43,853 nucleotides of DNA from Achromobacter animicus (GTDB taxonomy: Bacteria; Pseudomonadota; Gammaproteobacteria; Burkholderiales; Burkholderiaceae_B), in contig NZ_CADIJM010000026.1 in the NCBI RefSeq assembly GCF_902859585.1, positions 1 to 43,853 of the forward strand, given 5' to 3'. Below are positions 1-8,672 of this stretch, in pieces. Every line of letters starts with the position of its first letter. The stretch's first letter is position 1. The notes under the pieces were generated by a model that had not been told where the DNA came from, ran no database searches, and worked only from the letters and a program-made list of their open reading frames with translations. The position numbers were made by a program, and so were the translations under genes.

Positions 1-258
1 CTCTCGTAGTGGCAGTCCGGGTGCAACCGGCTGATGGTTGAAGACGTCCCTTACCCCAGCGCCTTTCTTCTTCGAAAGACGCATCCACACCATACAAGGT
101 TGAGGACGGGGTAGTCCGGAGCGAAGGCTCCGGACCGCAATCGGAGCCCCGCCCACCCCAGGCCCACGCCGCGCCGGGCGTCTTAAGAACCCAACCGCGC
201 CCCTAACTCCAACCCGGCACTACAACCAACAACTCCGAAACCGCGCAAACCGCGTCGG
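1..258. other. Intergenic or edge region without a recognisable gene
   Basis: No convincing coding frame was found on either strand. The clearest structure is a perfect inverted repeat at 114-135, with 9-bp arms GTCCGGAGC/GCTCCGGAC around a 4-base GAAG loop. It lies downstream of the minus-strand sigma factor gene, but no T-tract follows it on that strand, so it is not a classical terminator. The first bases could belong to a gene or leader cut off by the window edge. Confidence 0.4.
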
Positions 259-1137
259 TCAGGAACGCTTGAGCTCCGCAGCGATACGAGCCAGCTTGTC
301 CGGATTGCGTTGCACCAGCACCCGCGTCAACCGCTCGCCGTCGGTCTCATAAGACTGCACGGATTCCAGCTCGCCATCGATGAAGCGCAACAAGGTCCAT
401 TGCCCATTCACCTGCACCACCTCGACGTCCAGCGCATCGCGATACCGGCGCTTGCCCGCATAAAAAAGTTGCGCCAGTCGCTTGCCGCCGACCAGGCTGG
501 CAAATGCCGTGACCTTGTCGCCGCCGTCGCCGATGAGCTCGGCGTCGTCGCTCAGCAAAGCAAGGAGTCCGTTGAAATCGCTGCGCTGCATCGCATCGGC
601 AAATGCCTGCAACAGGCGCTGCAGCGTTGCGCGCGGCACTGCTTCGCGCGGTGCGCCCTGGCGCAGTTGCTGCCGCGCCCGCCGCACCATCTGGCGGACG
701 GCAGCCGGGTTCTTGTCCAGCGTTTGTGCGATGTCCTCGTAGTCCGCGTCGAACACATCGCGCATCAGAAACGCCGCGCGGGCATCTGGCGACAGTCGTT
801 CCAGCATGAACAGAAACGCCACCGAAACGTCGTCCGCCATCTCGTGGATCTGCTCCGGCGTCGACGGCGCGGCCATCAGCATCGGTTCGGGTAGCCAGAC
901 GCCCACGTAGTTTTCGCGCTCGGCCTTGGCGGCGCGCAGGCGGTCGATGGACAGGCGCGTCGTGGCAGTGACGAGCCAGGCCTCCGGGTTCTGGATGCAG
1001 GCGCGGTCCGCGCCATGCCAGCGCAGCCAGGCTTCCTGCACCACGTCTTCGGCCTCGGCCACGGCGCCCAGCATCCGGTAGGCGATGGCGTAAAGGCGGG
1101 AACGGTGCTGGTCGAAGAGGGCGACAGAGTCGGTCAT
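259..1137 (-). CDS. SigJ-type ECF RNA polymerase sigma factor
   Basis: This is an extracytoplasmic-function sigma factor of the SigJ type, with an ordinary sigma-70 core followed by a SnoaL-like fold thought to modulate activity in place of a separate anti-sigma factor. Region 2 is visible near residues 5-75 (LFDQHRSRLYAIAYRML, then AEDVVQEAWLRW) and region 4 near 110-160 (FLMRDVFDADYEDIAQTL). The SnoaL-like tail covers about residues 175-290. The chosen start gives the family-typical MTDSVALF. A longer form starting at 1224 has a better ribosome site (GGGAGAG) and adds 29 residues, so the start is uncertain. No anti-sigma gene is adjacent. Its regulon cannot be inferred from the sequence. 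Confidence 0.85.
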   Translation of the reverse strand: MTDSVALFDQHRSRLYAIAYRMLGAVAEAEDVVQEAWLRWHGADRACIQNPEAWLVTATTRLSIDRLRAAKAERENYVGVWLPEPMLMAAPSTPEQIHEMADDVSVAFLFMLERLSPDARAAFLMRDVFDADYEDIAQTLDKNPAAVRQMVRRARQQLRQGAPREAVPRATLQRLLQAFADAMQRSDFNGLLALLSDDAELIGDGGDKVTAFASLVGGKRLAQLFYAGKRRYRDALDVEVVQVNGQWTLLRFIDGELESVQSYETDGERLTRVLVQRNPDKLARIAAELKRS

Positions 1138-1252
1138 GGAGAGGGCCAGCGCCGGGACGAGGGGGGAGGGAGGCAGGTATTTTGCCGCAGGGGCCTGCCT
1201 GCGACAAGCGCGCGGGACGTCCATGGCGCTCTCCCATCTTGAGCCGCGGGAG

Positions 1253-2254
1253 CTACAGCACGATGTCATTCGTGCACAGCGGCGGCAGCGCCGTGGCGCC
1301 GCGCATCTGCCTCAGGTCCCGTTCCACCATCGTGCTCAACTGACTGATCGGCACGTCGTTGGCATTGCCTTCGAACGGATTTTCGGTGCTCTGGCCCACC
1401 TGTTCCAGCGAGGTGTAGATCCACGAAATGATGACGCTGAAGGGCGCGGCCAGCCACGCCATCTGGCCCTGCATGAAGCCGCCCGCAGCGTCGCCGATCA
1501 GGTCGAACTGCGCGGTCAGGCCAAAAGGCAGCGCCACGCAGAACGCGCGCACGAAAAGCGTGTTGATGATCGCGTACTGGCGCGGATACGGAAAATCCTT
1601 GATGCGTTCGGCCTGCCCTTGCAGGTCGAGCAGGTCGCGCAGGCGCCCGTTCAGGTCAGCGTATTCCGACGCCGTGATCGCGCCCGCGTCCAGCAGTTGC
1701 CTGGCCGCGCGGGCTTGCCCATCCAGCAGTTGCACCGCCTTGTTGTCGGCCGTCGCCAAGGCTGCGATTTCCGCCGCTGGCAGGTAACGGGCCAGCGCGG
1801 AATCAAGCGGCATGCGGCGCTCGGGGATCACGTAGCGCTTGCCGTATTCCGCATTCGGCCGGTTCTGCATGGACTCCCAGACCCGGGGCGCGCGAAGCTG
1901 ATACCGCAGGGCCGTCAGCCACGCCAGATGCCGGTCGACCAGCCCTGCGGCGCGCCCGGCGTCACCCGCATAGTGGCCGCACAGCATGCCCCACGCGCGG
2001 CTGGCGCTGACGATGCCCATCCAGATCTTCTGCGCCTCCACCGTGCGCGTGTACGTCTGCACATTCTTGAAGCCCACGACGAACGTGGTCGCGGTGCCCA
2101 ACAGCGTCACCACCGACAAAGGCAGCGTCAGCCATTTCATGCCGGCCACCTGGTACAGCAGCACGGGCACAAGGCTGAGGGCGGCGAGGATATAGATGGT
2201 CCGGCGCGTCCAGACCACGAATTCGCACAGGCGATAGGATTTTCCGAGGTGCAT
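1253..2254 (-). CDS. Bestrophin-family anion channel-like membrane protein
   Basis: This 333-residue integral membrane protein belongs to the bacterial bestrophin (UPF0187/YneE) family, whose members form pentameric anion or cation channels. It opens with an amphipathic stretch and a hydrophobic segment (about residues 18-60, with YILAALSLVPVLLYQV). The family hallmark FVVGFKNVQTYTRTVEAQKIW follows near residues 58-80. Further membrane segments lie near residues 215-280 (FVRAFCVALPFGLT and the region before SVIISWIYTSL). The end motif ENPFEGNANDVPISQL matches the conserved bestrophin region that contains the calcium-clasp-like acidic segment in eukaryotic relatives. It is followed on the same strand by the sigma factor after a short gap. 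Ion selectivity and physiological role cannot be told from sequence. Confidence 0.88.
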   Translation of the reverse strand: MHLGKSYRLCEFVVWTRRTIYILAALSLVPVLLYQVAGMKWLTLPLSVVTLLGTATTFVVGFKNVQTYTRTVEAQKIWMGIVSASRAWGMLCGHYAGDAGRAAGLVDRHLAWLTALRYQLRAPRVWESMQNRPNAEYGKRYVIPERRMPLDSALARYLPAAEIAALATADNKAVQLLDGQARAARQLLDAGAITASEYADLNGRLRDLLDLQGQAERIKDFPYPRQYAIINTLFVRAFCVALPFGLTAQFDLIGDAAGGFMQGQMAWLAAPFSVIISWIYTSLEQVGQSTENPFEGNANDVPISQLSTMVERDLRQMRGATALPPLCTNDIVL

Positions 2255-2287
2255 GATGTCGATTCCTGATTGCCTTCAGACGTCCGT

Positions 2288-2935
2288 TCAAGGAGCGGTC
2301 GGGCCGGCCTGGCGCGCCGCTTTCACGCCCCACGCGCGCCGGGCATAGCGATACGCCAGGAACAGCGCCGCGGCCGCGATGGCTACGACTGACGCGCGGC
2401 CGCCCAGCGCACTCAGTGCTGCCAACAACGCTTCCACCCGCGCGGAAAATACTGCGCCCAGGACCAGCCCCGCCGCGGCCCACAACGCCAGGCCCGCGCA
2501 GTCGTGCCAGACGAACGACCGCAGGCGCGTGCCGCTTGCGCCGCACAGCGGCACGGCCACCATCGACAGACCGGGCATGAAGCGCGCGACGATCAACAGG
2601 CGCACGCCCCAGCGGTTGAAGAAGCGCTCGGTCCTGCTGATGCAGGCCTCGCGCGAGAGCGACAGGTTGCACACGGTGTGCAGCGTGCGCGGCCCGTAGC
2701 GTCGGCCGCCGCGGAACCAGAGCAGGTCCGCCAGCACGCCAGCCAGCACCGCGACGGCCAGCACGACGGCCAGCGGCAAGGCGACGTGGCCCGCTGCGCC
2801 GGCCGTCGCCGCCTGGCTGGCGCCCACGGCGATGAGCGTGGGCATGACGGGAAGCGGCAGGCCGAGCGATGCGCCCAGCACGTTCAGGAACACGGCCAGC
2901 ACGCCGTATTGCGCGATCCATTCATGCGGCAGCAT
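2288..2935 (-). CDS. DedA-family inner-membrane protein
   Basis: This 215-residue polytopic protein is of the DedA/SNARE-associated family, whose members are implicated in undecaprenyl-phosphate or phospholipid flipping and in membrane-potential homeostasis. Visible features are an N-terminal hydrophobic region with a re-entrant-like GLPLPVMPTLIAVGA segment (residues 26-40), a membrane span at about 50-72, the hallmark VARFMPGLSMVAVPLCGASG with its Arg and Pro-Gly near residues 115-135, and two C-terminal spans. The length is typical of the family. The ATG at 2935 has a GGGAG ribosome site six bases away. The bestrophin gene starts 33 bp downstream on the same strand, so the two may be co-transcribed. 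Confidence 0.87.
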   Translation of the reverse strand: MLPHEWIAQYGVLAVFLNVLGASLGLPLPVMPTLIAVGASQAATAGAAGHVALPLAVVLAVAVLAGVLADLLWFRGGRRYGPRTLHTVCNLSLSREACISRTERFFNRWGVRLLIVARFMPGLSMVAVPLCGASGTRLRSFVWHDCAGLALWAAAGLVLGAVFSARVEALLAALSALGGRASVVAIAAAALFLAYRYARRAWGVKAARQAGPTAP

Positions 2936-3133
2936 GCGGCGCTCCCTGCGTATTGCGGTGGGGCGCGATGGCGGGCGTGGACATGTGGGGATCTCCTGAA
3001 ATCGCCGCGCCGCGGTGCGTGGCCGGTCAGGACAGATCCTAGAGGTGGCGCTTGCGGCGCGGTAGACCCGCGCAGGGACGCACGGTGTTGTCCGGGCGAC
3101 AACAATGCGCTGCGAGGATGCTGCGGGCCAGAG

Positions 3134-4174
3134 TTATGCGCTGTCGCGAGTCACGATGCGAAAGCCGATTTCGACCACCGATTGCGCGGGACGCAGGCCG
3201 TTCGCGCGCAGGCCGATCATCTCGGCCGCCTGCGCGCCGATGGCGGCCCCATCCACGTGCACGGACGTGATGGCCGGGGACATCGACGCGGCGATCTCCA
3301 TGTCGCCAAAGCCCATCACGGCCAATTGCCGCGGCACCTCCAGCCCTTGCGCCGCGGCCTCCGTCAGGACGCCAGCGGCCATCATGTCCGAACTGCAGAA
3401 CACCGCGTCGATGCCCTGGCCAGAACGCTGCAGGGCGCGCAGGCCTTCGCGGCCTTGCGCGTGCGTCGTCGGCGCGGGCATGTAGTGCACCAGCGGTTCG
3501 GGCAGGCCCGAATCGACGGCGGCGCGGACCAGGCTTTCGGCGCGCAGCCGGGCGCGGTGGTCGTCGCCGCTAAGCACCGCCTGCCGCGTCTTGCCGGCGT
3601 CGCGCAGATAGTGGCTGACCGCGGCCCCGATCGCGTCATGCGACAGGCTGAGCAGCATATCGATGGGCGCGTCCGTGGCGTCCCACGTTTCGACGATGGG
3701 GATGCCGGATGCCTTGAGGAGCTGCCGGCCCTGCGGAGAATGCATCACGCCCGTCAGCACGATGCCATCGGGGCGGCGCCCGATGATGGCGCGCAGCAGG
3801 GCGTCCTCGCGCGGTGAGTCGTAGCCGCTTTGGCCCACCATGAGCTGGAAGCCCTTGGCCTCGAGCGACCGCGTCAACGCCGTGAGCATGCCGCCGAAAA
3901 GCGAGCCCGTGATCGAGGGCACCAGCACCATGACCAGGTTGCTGCGTGACAGGCGCAAGCTGCCGGCCATCAGGTTAGGCACGTAACCCAGCGCCTGGAT
4001 CGCGGCATTGACCTTGTCGAGCGTGGCCGGGGAAACCTGCTGCGGCGTATTGATGGCGCGCGACACGGTGATCATGGACACCCCGGCCGCCTGCGCCACC
4101 TCGCGCACGGTGACGTTGGCGCGCTCCGGGGAGCGGGAAGGCGAATCGGCGGACGGCATTCGGGACGGGCGCAT
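3134..4174 (-). CDS. LacI-family transcriptional regulator (GntR-like subgroup)
   Basis: This 346-residue regulator has a LacI-type helix-turn-helix at about residues 20-45 (TVREVAQAAGVSMITVSRAIN) and a hinge helix near 60-75 (GYVPNLMAGSLR). A periplasmic-binding-protein-like effector domain follows, with motifs such as VLVPSITGSLFGGML and GIDAVFCSSDMMAAGVL. It is divergent from a Bug-type binding protein and glucarate dehydratase. The palindromes in the intergenic region (4307-4340) are of the size and CG-centred symmetry bound by LacI proteins, so it probably represses the rightward genes and perhaps itself. A hexarate such as glucarate or a related metabolite is the likely inducer. That is inferred from neighbours, not from binding-pocket residues. 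Confidence 0.9.
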   Translation of the reverse strand: MRPSRMPSADSPSRSPERANVTVREVAQAAGVSMITVSRAINTPQQVSPATLDKVNAAIQALGYVPNLMAGSLRLSRSNLVMVLVPSITGSLFGGMLTALTRSLEAKGFQLMVGQSGYDSPREDALLRAIIGRRPDGIVLTGVMHSPQGRQLLKASGIPIVETWDATDAPIDMLLSLSHDAIGAAVSHYLRDAGKTRQAVLSGDDHRARLRAESLVRAAVDSGLPEPLVHYMPAPTTHAQGREGLRALQRSGQGIDAVFCSSDMMAAGVLTEAAAQGLEVPRQLAVMGFGDMEIAASMSPAITSVHVDGAAIGAQAAEMIGLRANGLRPAQSVVEIGFRIVTRDSA

Positions 4175-4306
4175 AAAGGGAACAGGAACGGACGTGAAAC
4201 TGGGGTCAAGCCTACCTGCAGACGCCGGTCTTGCGGGCCGGAGGCGGTTAGGGTTTGTCCGGATAGTAGCCGGAGAGGGCGAAGAAATATTCTAAAAAGG
4301 CCGTGA

Positions 4307-4340
4307 TGTTAACGTTAACAAAGGAAATGGTAACGTTAAC
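4307..4340. promoter_or_regulatory. Paired LacI-type operators
   Basis: There are two copies of one palindrome. The first, at 4307-4320, is a perfect 14-bp palindrome TGTTAACGTTAACA. The second, at 4329-4340, is GGTAACGTTAAC and differs from the matching part of the first by one base. Their centres are 21 bp apart, or two helical turns, so both dimers would sit on the same DNA face. They lie 32-65 bp upstream of the Bug gene start and between it and the divergent LacI gene. The half-site resembles the GTTAAC/GTTACC pattern of gluconate-type LacI regulators. Confidence 0.8.
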
Positions 4341-4371
4341 GTCCATAAAAGAACCTATACCGGAGACAGTA

Positions 4372-5343
4372 ATGACGAGCAACGCGCGCAAGTGGATTGT
4401 TGGTTTGACCTTGATGGCCGCAGCCGGCGTGGCGCACGCCTGGCCCGACAAGGCCGTCACGGTCGTCGTGCCGTTCCCGCCCGGCGGCGCGACCGATTCG
4501 GTGGCGCGCGCGTTGGCCAACAAGCTGGGTGAACAGCTCAAGCAATCCTTCGTCGTGGAAAACAAGGCCGGCGCCACCGGCACGATCGGCGCCTCGCAGG
4601 TGGCCCGCGCCGCGCCGGACGGCTACACCCTGATGGTCACGTCGCTGGCCCCGCTGGTGGTGGCGCCGCACCTGATGAAGGGCATCACCTACGATCCGGC
4701 CAAGGACTTCACGTACCTGACCGTGGCCGTGCAGACCCCCAATGTCCTGGTGGTCAGCCCGCAGCTCGCCTCCAAGGTCAACAGCGTGCAGGACGTGCTG
4801 GCGCTGCTGAAGGAAAAGCCGGGCGCGATCAGCTTCGCGACGTCGGGCGCGGGGTCGTCCGACCACCTGACTGCCGAACTCTTCTGGCAGAAGACCGGCA
4901 CGAAGGGCCTGCACGTGCCGTACAAGGGCGGCGCACCAGCCATTTCCGATCTGCTGGGCAATCAGGTGGAGATGTCCTTTCAGAACGTGAATGCCGTGCT
5001 GCCGCACATCAAGTCCGGTAAGCTCAAGGCCATCGCCGTCACGGGTTCCAAGCGTTCGCCGGTGCTGCCCGACGTGCCCACGTTCGCCGAAGCATCGGTG
5101 CCGGGTGTCGACGTCTACGCCTGGCAGGCCGTCGTGGCTCCGAAGAACCTGCCCGCCGACGTGCGCGACAAGCTGTCCGCCGCCCTGACCGCCGCCCTGA
5201 AGGATCCGGCGATCAGCAAGCCCTTCACCGACATCGGCCTGGAGGTCGTCGCCAACTCGCCCGAAGCCTTCACGAAATTCCAGCAGCAGGAAAGCGCCCG
5301 CTGGAAGCAGGTCATCGAGACCGGCGGCATCTCCGTGCAATGA
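4372..5343 (+). CDS. Bug/TctC-family periplasmic solute-binding protein
   Basis: This 323-residue extracytoplasmic receptor belongs to the tripartite tricarboxylate transporter (Bug) family, which is greatly expanded in Bordetella and Achromobacter relatives. A signal peptide ends at about residue 23 ([10 protein letters not shown] then WPDK). The mature protein begins with the canonical [18 protein letters not shown] loop that binds the carboxylate through backbone and water contacts. A second conserved segment is [19 protein letters not shown]. The ATG at 4372 has a GGAGA ribosome site; an earlier in-frame ATG would lie before the operators and is not credible. No TctA/TctB membrane genes are adjacent, so it must work with components encoded elsewhere. 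With glucarate dehydratase next door, a hexarate ligand is likely. Confidence 0.92.
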   Translation: MTSNARKWIVGLTLMAAAGVAHAWPDKAVTVVVPFPPGGATDSVARALANKLGEQLKQSFVVENKAGATGTIGASQVARAAPDGYTLMVTSLAPLVVAPHLMKGITYDPAKDFTYLTVAVQTPNVLVVSPQLASKVNSVQDVLALLKEKPGAISFATSGAGSSDHLTAELFWQKTGTKGLHVPYKGGAPAISDLLGNQVEMSFQNVNAVLPHIKSGKLKAIAVTGSKRSPVLPDVPTFAEASVPGVDVYAWQAVVAPKNLPADVRDKLSAALTAALKDPAISKPFTDIGLEVVANSPEAFTKFQQQESARWKQVIETGGISVQ

Positions 5344-5352
5344 CGCAACGCA

Positions 5353-5378
5353 CCCGGCCGTGGCGGCCGGGCTTTTTC
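5353..5378 (+). terminator. Intrinsic terminator between the Bug gene and gudD
   Basis: A perfect 8-bp GC stem, CCCGGCCG/CGGCCGGG with a 3-base TGG loop, is followed at once by CTTTTTC. It begins 10 bp after the Bug stop codon and ends 12 bp before the gudD start. It probably lets only part of the transcripts read through, giving excess binding protein over enzyme. Confidence 0.75.
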
Positions 5379-5389
5379 AAGAAGCAATC

Positions 5390-6736
5390 ATGACTCTTCA
5401 CGCATCCCAAGCCTCCCAGACGCCCACGATCACCGGCATGCGCGTCGTGCCGGTGGCCGGCCAGGACTCCATGCTGCTCAACCTGAGCGGCGCTCACGCC
5501 CCTTACTTCACGCGCAACCTGGTCATCCTGACCGACAGCGCCGGCAACACCGGCGTGGGCGAAGTCCCCGGCGGCGAAAAGATCCGCACCACGCTGGAGG
5601 ACGCACGCGCCCTGATCGCGGGCAGCTCCATCGGCAACTATCAGCACACGCTGAATCAGATGCGCCAGGCCTTCGCTGGGCTGGACAGCGCCGGCCGCGG
5701 CGCCCAGACCTTCGACCTGCGCGTGGCGATCCATGCCGTGACGGCAGTCGAATCGGCGCTGCTGGACCTGCTGGGCCAGCACCTGGGCGTGCCTGTCGCG
5801 GCGCTGCTGGGTGAAGGTGTGCAACGCACGTCCGTGCAGATGCTGGGCTATCTGTTCTACGTGGGCGACTCAGCACAAACGCCGTTGCCTTACCAGACGG
5901 CGCCCGACGCCGAAGGCTGGCTGCGCGTGCGGCACGAAAAGGCGATGACGCCCGAGGCCATCGTCCGGCTGGCCGAGGCGGCCCACGAACGCTACGGCTT
6001 CCAGGATTTCAAGCTCAAGGGCGGCGTGCTGCGCGGCGAAGAAGAGGTCGAAGCCATCCGCGCCTTGCACGAGCGCTTTCCCGACGCGCGCGTCACGCTC
6101 GACCCGAACGGCGGCTGGCTGCTCAAGGACGCGGTGCGGCTGTGCCGCGACCTGCATGGCGTGATGGCTTATGCGGAAGACCCGTGCGGCGCCGAAGGCG
6201 TGTTTTCCGGCCGCGAGGTCATGGCCGAATTCCGCCGCGCCACCGGCCTGCCCACCGCCACCAACATGGTGGCTACCGACTGGCGCGAGATGGCGCATGC
6301 GCTGTCGCTGCAATCGGTCGACATCCCGCTGGCCGACCCGCATTTCTGGACCCTGCAGGGCTCGGTGCGCGTGGCGCAGACCTGCCAGGCGTTCGGCCTG
6401 ACGTGGGGCTCGCATTCCAACAACCACTTCGACGTGTCGCTGGCGATGTTCACGCATGTGGGCGCCGCCGCGCCGGGCCGCGTCACCGCGATCGACACGC
6501 ACTGGATCTGGCAGGACGGCCAGCACCTGACCCGCAATCCGCTGCAGATCCGCAACGGTTATGTCGAGCTGCCGCAGACCGGCGGGCTGGGCATCGAGTT
6601 GGACATGGACGCGATCGAGCGCGCCCATCAGCTTTATCTGCAGCACGGCCTGGGCGCGCGCGACGACGCTACGGCGATGCAGTATCTGGTGCCTGGGTGG
6701 AAGTTCGACAACAAGCGGCCTTGCATGGTGCGCTGA
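5390..6736 (+). CDS. gudD: Glucarate dehydratase
   Basis: This enolase-superfamily enzyme (448 residues; E. coli GudD is of nearly the same length) dehydrates D-glucarate, and usually L-idarate, to 5-keto-4-deoxy-D-glucarate in the cytoplasm. Visible landmarks are the catalytic Lys motif KLKGG (208-212), the metal-ligand strands DPNGGW (238-243) and EDPCG (263-267), ATNM (290-293), and the His-containing SHSNNHFD (341-348) that supplies the second base. The start at 5390 is preceded only by a weak AGAAG ribosome site and lies just after a terminator hairpin. It belongs to the Bug/LacI unit upstream. The next enzyme of the pathway, a keto-deoxyglucarate dehydratase or aldolase, is not in this window. 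Confidence 0.95.
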   Translation: MTLHASQASQTPTITGMRVVPVAGQDSMLLNLSGAHAPYFTRNLVILTDSAGNTGVGEVPGGEKIRTTLEDARALIAGSSIGNYQHTLNQMRQAFAGLDSAGRGAQTFDLRVAIHAVTAVESALLDLLGQHLGVPVAALLGEGVQRTSVQMLGYLFYVGDSAQTPLPYQTAPDAEGWLRVRHEKAMTPEAIVRLAEAAHERYGFQDFKLKGGVLRGEEEVEAIRALHERFPDARVTLDPNGGWLLKDAVRLCRDLHGVMAYAEDPCGAEGVFSGREVMAEFRRATGLPTATNMVATDWREMAHALSLQSVDIPLADPHFWTLQGSVRVAQTCQAFGLTWGSHSNNHFDVSLAMFTHVGAAAPGRVTAIDTHWIWQDGQHLTRNPLQIRNGYVELPQTGGLGIELDMDAIERAHQLYLQHGLGARDDATAMQYLVPGWKFDNKRPCMVR

Positions 6737-6782
6737 TCGGCATCGCGCCTGGCGGTGACGGGTCAGGGCGGGGGGCAGCGAA

Positions 6783-7466
6783 TTACCTTGCCCCCGCACG
6801 CTCCAGTGTGTGGGACAGGCAATAGACGTCTGACCACGCCGGGCCACCACCCGTCATCGCGCGCATCTGGGCCGAGTTCAGAATGTCGCCGTCGCAGGCG
6901 GTCACTGCGTTGATCGCATAACCATTGACGACGTAGATCCAGTCGGCCGCGCGGTCTTTTCCGCCGCGTATTTTCTGTTCCGTGGTGGCGTTCATTGCCG
7001 GCGTGTCCGTCACGATCAGATGCGCGCCGGACAATCCCGGCTGCGCCGCCGCGGCCGCCGCATGCGCCTTCAGATACGCACGCAGCGCTTCCTCCGACCC
7101 CGGCAAGGGGGACAGGCGAATCGTCAGGGCATATCTGGCCAAGCCGCCGCCGACGCTCTCGACCACGCGGCATTGGCTGCGGATCATGTTGCGGTGCTGC
7201 GGCATGAGCTTCGTGGACCACGGCGTGGGGGCGTTGAGCCGCTGGAGGTAGCCGGGGGAGACCAGCGTTTCGTAGGCCTCCAGCTCGTACAGCACGAAGA
7301 ATCCTTCCCCGCCCTGGGCGCTGGTCCAGCGCGTGCCGCGCAGAAACCCGGGAACGCCCATGCGCTCCGGGAAGTGCTCATGGGTATGCCAGTCTTCGAA
7401 CTCCGCGCGCCACGCCGGCGCAATGTCCCACCACATTGCGATCGCTGCCTTTCCGAGCATGGCCAT
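6783..7466 (-). CDS. Uncharacterised protein with two dimeric alpha-beta-barrel-like halves
   Basis: The function of this 227-residue cytoplasmic protein is not known to me. The N-terminal half carries a pattern seen in EthD-like and related ferredoxin-fold small enzymes (WHTHEHFPERMGVPGFLRG, residues 26-44, then FFVLYELEAYETL). The C-terminal half (about 120-227) repeats the fold outline with RYALTIRLSPLPGSEEAL and ADWIYVVNGYAINAV, suggesting an internal duplication. It starts 2 bp after the stop of the DctP gene upstream, so the two are surely co-transcribed. It is therefore likely to act on the compound that DctP binds, for example as a small isomerase, lyase or monooxygenase-like enzyme. 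Its stop region lies in a short inverted repeat (GGGGGCA/TGCCCCC). Confidence 0.7.
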   Translation of the reverse strand: MAMLGKAAIAMWWDIAPAWRAEFEDWHTHEHFPERMGVPGFLRGTRWTSAQGGEGFFVLYELEAYETLVSPGYLQRLNAPTPWSTKLMPQHRNMIRSQCRVVESVGGGLARYALTIRLSPLPGSEEALRAYLKAHAAAAAAQPGLSGAHLIVTDTPAMNATTEQKIRGGKDRAADWIYVVNGYAINAVTACDGDILNSAQMRAMTGGGPAWSDVYCLSHTLERAGAR

Positions 7467-7468
7467 GA

Positions 7469-8500
7469 TCAGTTCTTGGCCCGCAACGCGGCAAGTTCCG
7501 CGGTGACCTGCTGCATGACGTCGGGTCCGATTTCGCCCGCGAACTTGTCCACCACGGGTTTGACTGCGCCGCGCAGGCGCTCGACCGCTTCAGGCGTCAA
7601 GGTGTTGACCTGCATGACCTTGCGCAGATCGTCGATGGCCACCGCTTCCTTGGCCTGCGAGATCCGCCGTTCTTCCGCCTTGGCCTCGGCGGCCGCTTCC
7701 AGGATGATCTTGCGCTCGGCGTCCGACATGCTGTCCCACGTCTTGCGGCTCATCAGGAACGGCATGCCCGTGTAGATATGGCGCGTCAGCGACAGGTATT
7801 TCTGCACTTCGGCAAACTTGGCGGACAGGATCACGCCCACCGGATTGTCCTGGCCGTCGATGGCCTTGGACTCCAGCGCGCCGTAGACCTCTCCGAACGT
7901 CATCGGCACCGGGTTGGCGCCCAGCGTCTTGAACATGTCGATGTAGACGGGGGCGGCAATGACGCGCATCTTCAGGCCTTGCAGGTCCTGCGCCTGCGCG
8001 ATCGGGCGCTTGCTGTTGGTCATGTTGCGAAAGCCCAGGCCCCAGATGCCCAGGCCGATCAGGCCGTGATCGGACAGGCCGTTCAAGAGGCGCTGGGCAA
8101 CGGGTCCGTCCGAAACCGCGTACGCCTCGCGTGCGTCGTTGAACAGGAACGGCAGGTCAAAGACCATGAACCGCTTGTCGATGCCGGCCAGGAGGCCCGT
8201 CGCCATCGAGGTGAAATCCAGCGTGCCGCCGCGGACCGCCGACAGGTTCTGCGGGTCCCCACCCAACACCGCATTGGCGTAGATCGACACCTTCATCTTG
8301 CCGCCGCTTTTCTCGGCGACCAGATCGGCAAATTTCTGCGCGCCCTGGCCCAGCGGATGGTCCGCAGCCAGGCTGAACGCGAATTTCATCGTGCGCGCCT
8401 TGATCTCCTGTGCGGCGGCGGCTCCCGCCACGGCAAGGCAGGCCAGGATGGTCGCTGCGGCATTCGCGGCAATGCGCAAGCACGTCTTCTTTGAATTCAT
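7469..8500 (-). CDS. dctP: TRAP transporter substrate-binding protein DctP (left copy)
   Basis: This 343-residue periplasmic receptor is of the TRAP family. It has a cleavable signal peptide ending near residue 30 (AVAGAAAA then QEIKARTMKFAF). Family features include FADLVAEKSGGKMKV, the conserved LKMRVIAAPVYIDMFKTLGANPVPM segment with the substrate carboxylate-binding Arg, and GALESKAIDGQDNPVGVI. The ATG at 8500 has a GAAGAAGG ribosome site; a GTG three codons earlier is possible but poorer. It is an orphan here, since no DctQ/DctM follows it. It is clearly similar to the second DctP at 10458, so both may feed the one DctQM pair at 11969-13821. It is divergent from an IclR gene and followed by the uncharacterised 227-residue gene. 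Confidence 0.92.
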   Translation of the reverse strand: MNSKKTCLRIAANAAATILACLAVAGAAAAQEIKARTMKFAFSLAADHPLGQGAQKFADLVAEKSGGKMKVSIYANAVLGGDPQNLSAVRGGTLDFTSMATGLLAGIDKRFMVFDLPFLFNDAREAYAVSDGPVAQRLLNGLSDHGLIGLGIWGLGFRNMTNSKRPIAQAQDLQGLKMRVIAAPVYIDMFKTLGANPVPMTFGEVYGALESKAIDGQDNPVGVILSAKFAEVQKYLSLTRHIYTGMPFLMSRKTWDSMSDAERKIILEAAAEAKAEERRISQAKEAVAIDDLRKVMQVNTLTPEAVERLRGAVKPVVDKFAGEIGPDVMQQVTAELAALRAKN

Positions 8501-8597
8501 CACAAGCACCTTCTTCGGTTGTCGTTGGCAAAGGTCCGGTTGATGCGGTTACGGCGGCGGGCCATCGTGTGAATACCCGGCTGCGAGCATAGGGCAT

Positions 8598-8641
8598 AAT
8601 TTTGAATCCCGTTCAAAATTTGATCGAATTCAAAAATTGAA
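8598..8641. promoter_or_regulatory. Putative operator array of the left IclR regulator
   Basis: TTGAA/TTCAA half-sites cluster between dctP and iclR. A perfect inverted repeat lies at 8598-8620, with arms AATTTTGAA/TTCAAAATT and 5-base spacer. A second lies at 8629-8641, TTCAA-AAA-TTGAA. An additional TTTGA half-site sits at 8619-8623. The AT-rich block stands out sharply from its GC-rich surroundings and occupies the shared promoter region. Confidence 0.65.
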
Positions 8642-8672
8642 CGATTCCATGGATGGTCACCCGGAGAGCGCG

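Noticed and set aside
1136-2269. A 377-codon plus-strand frame opposite the bestrophin gene
   Set aside because: Composition is that of an antisense shadow, while the bestrophin frame shows family motifs and membrane segments.
4303-4371. Earlier ATG for the Bug protein
   Set aside because: It would place the operators inside the coding region and put a non-signal sequence before a normal signal peptide.
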